Source: an uncultured Candidatus Melainabacteria bacterium
Lineage (GTDB): Bacteria; Cyanobacteriota; Vampirovibrionia; Gastranaerophilales; Gastranaerophilaceae
Direction: 5' to 3'
Assembly (NCBI GenBank): GCA_946186335.1
Contig: CAMHMW010000095.1
Location: forward strand, 1-7,017
Length of the DNA: 7,017 nucleotides
This document shows, in pieces, positions 5,138-7,017 of this stretch. The translations under genes were made by a program, and so were the position numbers. Positions within the stretch are counted from its first letter, which is position 1; each line of letters begins with the position of its first letter. The notes beneath the pieces are model-generated. The model saw nothing but the letters and a program-made list of their open reading frames with translations, did not search any database and was not told the DNA's origin.

Positions 5138-6934
5138 TTACACCAATTCGGGGACTTTTACAAATTGTGAATCGTAAAGGTGTTTATATGTCCCGCCTTC
5201 AATATTTATCAATTCATCATGAGAACCGAGTTCAACAAGTTTTCCGTCTTTAATAACGGCGATTCTGTCAGCATTCTGAACCGTTGTTAATCTGTGAGCG
5301 ATTACAAAAACAGTTCTGTCTTTCATAAGGTTTTCTATTGCCTGCTGAACTATTTTTTCTGCCTCGTTATCCAAAGCACTTGTTGCCTCATCCAAAATCA
5401 ATATGGGAGCATTTTTCAAAAATGCACGAGCAATACCAATTCTTTGCTTCTGACCGCCCGATAAAAGAACACCACGTTCTCCGATATCTGTATCCAGACC
5501 TTTTTCCAGACTGTTTATAAAATCTTCCAGATAAGAATCTTTTATGGCTTCTCTCAAATCATCTTCTGTGGCATTCAGATTACCTATCATTATATTTTCA
5601 CGAATTGTACCCGCAAAAAGGAAATTATCCTGAAATACGATAGAAATATTATCTCTCAGAGATTTTAGCGAAATATCACGAACATCATGTCCGTCAATTT
5701 TTACGCTGCCTCCGTTTACATCATAAAATCTGGGGATAAGGTTAACAATGGTACTTTTTCCGCCGCCTGAGTTTCCGACAAGTGCAAAAGTTTCCCCTTT
5801 TTTAACAGAGAATGAAATTCCTTTCAATACCGGTTTTTTCTTTATATATGAAAATTTTACGTTTTCAAAAACGACAGAATCTTCCATTCCTTTAAGTATA
5901 AATGCGTTTTCTTTGTCTTTGATTTTCGGTTCGGAATCAAGTTGTTTTATGACACGTTCCAGAGCCAACAGTGATTGCTGCATACTTTTGGCATTATTAC
6001 CGAGCAACTTAATAGGAGTGTAAAGCATAATGAGAGCAGTTAAGAACGAAACAAAGTTTCCGCTTGTGATTTTGCCTTTAACAATCATATAACTTCCCAA
6101 ACCTATGACTGCCGCAATTCCGACAGATACCATAATGTGCATCATAGGTGAAAGCCAGCCTGTTTTTTGTGTAATTTTCATTCCCAGATGGAACATGCTG
6201 TCAACATCTTTTGTAAATATTTTTTCCTGATAATCATACAAATTATATGCCGTAACAACTTTATTCCCTGCAAATGCCTCATTATATGCCGTAATAACAC
6301 GTCCTCCTGCAGATTCTGATTTTGATGTTGCGGATTTAATCAATTCCCTCATTTTTGTCAGCGGAATAATAGCACAGATAAGTACAATTATTGCAATTAT
6401 TGCTAATTGCCACGAATTATACAATAAAACCCCGATAAGTGATATTGATGAAAATATCCTTGAAATTCCTGTTTTTAAATTATTCAGAAGGCTTCCGCAG
6501 GCAGAGTTTGCGTCATTGTTAAATTTACGCATAATGTCGCCTGAGGTGTTTTTGTCAAAAAATTGAGCATCCTTGTGCATAAGTATGTCATAAAGAGTTT
6601 TTTTCAAATCTGCTGTAACTCTCCCGCCAACCCACGCATTCATATACGTAGCAAGATAATTTAAAAATCCCTGAATTGTTGTAAAGGCAACGATTAAAAG
6701 CGGGATGTACCATGGTGACTGTACGGATTTGTCAACCATGACAATATCCATATACGGTTTTAAAGATAATGCAATAACCGCATCCAATGACCCTATCGGA
6801 ACGGCAAGTCCCAGTGCCAATGCGGCTCTGAACCAGTATTTTTTGAAATATGGCAGGATTTTTGCATAGTTTTTTATAATATCGTCTTTATCAAATTTTT
6901 CTAAAAGATTTTTAATATTTTCTTTGATTTTCAT
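5138..6934 (-). CDS. ABC exporter half-transporter (MsbA/LmrA type), fused membrane and ATPase domains
   Basis: This 598-residue protein has the full length of a type IV (ABCB-like) half-exporter that works as a homodimer in the inner membrane. The membrane domain (about 35-310) has six predicted helices, with the two long coupling regions around QFFDKNTSGDIMRKFNND (124-141) and the TAYNEAF (215-221) segment. The ATPase domain (about 355-590) carries Walker A GNSGGGKST (387-395), the Q-loop Gln435, signature LSGGQ (491-495), Walker B ILILD with catalytic Glu516, D-loop SALD (519-522) and switch His547. Nothing is missing, so it should be active. Substrates of this subgroup include lipid A-type lipids, other lipids and drugs; which one applies here cannot be told. 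The ATG has GGAAG close upstream and a well-placed promoter. TspO follows 46 bases downstream. Confidence 0.92.
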   Translation of the reverse strand: MKIKENIKNLLEKFDKDDIIKNYAKILPYFKKYWFRAALALGLAVPIGSLDAVIALSLKPYMDIVMVDKSVQSPWYIPLLIVAFTTIQGFLNYLATYMNAWVGGRVTADLKKTLYDILMHKDAQFFDKNTSGDIMRKFNNDANSACGSLLNNLKTGISRIFSSISLIGVLLYNSWQLAIIAIIVLICAIIPLTKMRELIKSATSKSESAGGRVITAYNEAFAGNKVVTAYNLYDYQEKIFTKDVDSMFHLGMKITQKTGWLSPMMHIMVSVGIAAVIGLGSYMIVKGKITSGNFVSFLTALIMLYTPIKLLGNNAKSMQQSLLALERVIKQLDSEPKIKDKENAFILKGMEDSVVFENVKFSYIKKKPVLKGISFSVKKGETFALVGNSGGGKSTIVNLIPRFYDVNGGSVKIDGHDVRDISLKSLRDNISIVFQDNFLFAGTIRENIMIGNLNATEDDLREAIKDSYLEDFINSLEKGLDTDIGERGVLLSGGQKQRIGIARAFLKNAPILILDEATSALDNEAEKIVQQAIENLMKDRTVFVIAHRLTTVQNADRIAVIKDGKLVELGSHDELINIEGGTYKHLYDSQFVKVPELV

Positions 6935-6966
6935 AAATCTTCCAAACTGTTGGGATATATAATCAG

Positions 6967-6993
6967 ATTATAACACAACAAAAATATTTTCAA
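6967..6993 (-). promoter_or_regulatory. Extended -10 promoter of the ABC exporter gene
   Basis: On the minus strand TTGAAA (6988-6993) and TATAAT (6967-6972) are 15 bases apart, and TGT directly before TATAAT makes an extended -10 (TGnTATAAT), which can compensate for a short spacer. Transcription would start near 6960, leaving a leader of about 25 bases. This is the best promoter in the window. Confidence 0.6.
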
Positions 6994-7017
6994 AAATTAT
7001 TATCAAGACACTTCATT

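Noticed and set aside
5338..6023. Plus-strand frames of 60 and 91 codons opposite the ABC ATPase region
   Set aside because: They are antisense to Walker, signature and Q-loop coding sequence and show no independent support.

Overview
The window is AT-rich bacterial DNA holding eight protein-coding genes in three transcription blocks, and no RNA genes that I can see. Short Shine-Dalgarno-led genes, Sec-type signal peptides, an MsbA-like ABC exporter, a TspO-like membrane protein and dispersed TGGGC/GCCCA hairpin repeats suggest a low-GC, probably Gram-negative, gut- or host-type bacterium. A member of the non-photosynthetic Cyanobacteria (Vampirovibrionia/Gastranaerophilales) would fit, but the taxonomy is an inference, not something the sequence proves.

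Left block (17-2793, minus strand). Three tightly packed genes are read right to left: an IspD/TarI-family cytidylyltransferase, an extended-SDR NAD(P)-dependent sugar epimerase/dehydratase, and a fucosyltransferase-like glycosyltransferase. The gaps are 0 and 5 bases. This looks like part of a surface-glycan locus: a CDP-activated sugar or alditol is made, a nucleotide sugar is modified, and a sugar is transferred. The locus probably continues beyond the left edge.

Middle block (3034-4588, plus strand). After a divergent intergenic region of 240 bases come two small secreted proteins of unknown function. They share the motif NNYGSNAxFAxNT and a QRA...RQY segment, so they are diverged tandem paralogues. 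A cytoplasmic SGNH-family hydrolase follows 3 bases after the second one.

Right block (4699-6934, minus strand). A full ABC exporter half-transporter (MsbA/LmrA type) has a good extended -10 promoter near the right edge. It is followed 46 bases later by a short TspO/MBR protein that lacks the usual first membrane helix.

The SGNH and TspO genes converge. Between them lies a compact element (4595-4700) of three GC-rich hairpins enclosed by 8-bp terminal inverted repeats. A perfect 17-bp direct repeat flanks it; one copy encodes the end of the SGNH protein and the other encodes the end of the TspO protein on the opposite strand. Collapsing the repeat gives an intact, overlapping convergent gene pair, which suggests the element arrived by an insertion or duplication that spared both genes. 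The best candidates for something undescribed are this element, the NNYGSN secreted paralogues and the exact product of the left glycan operon.
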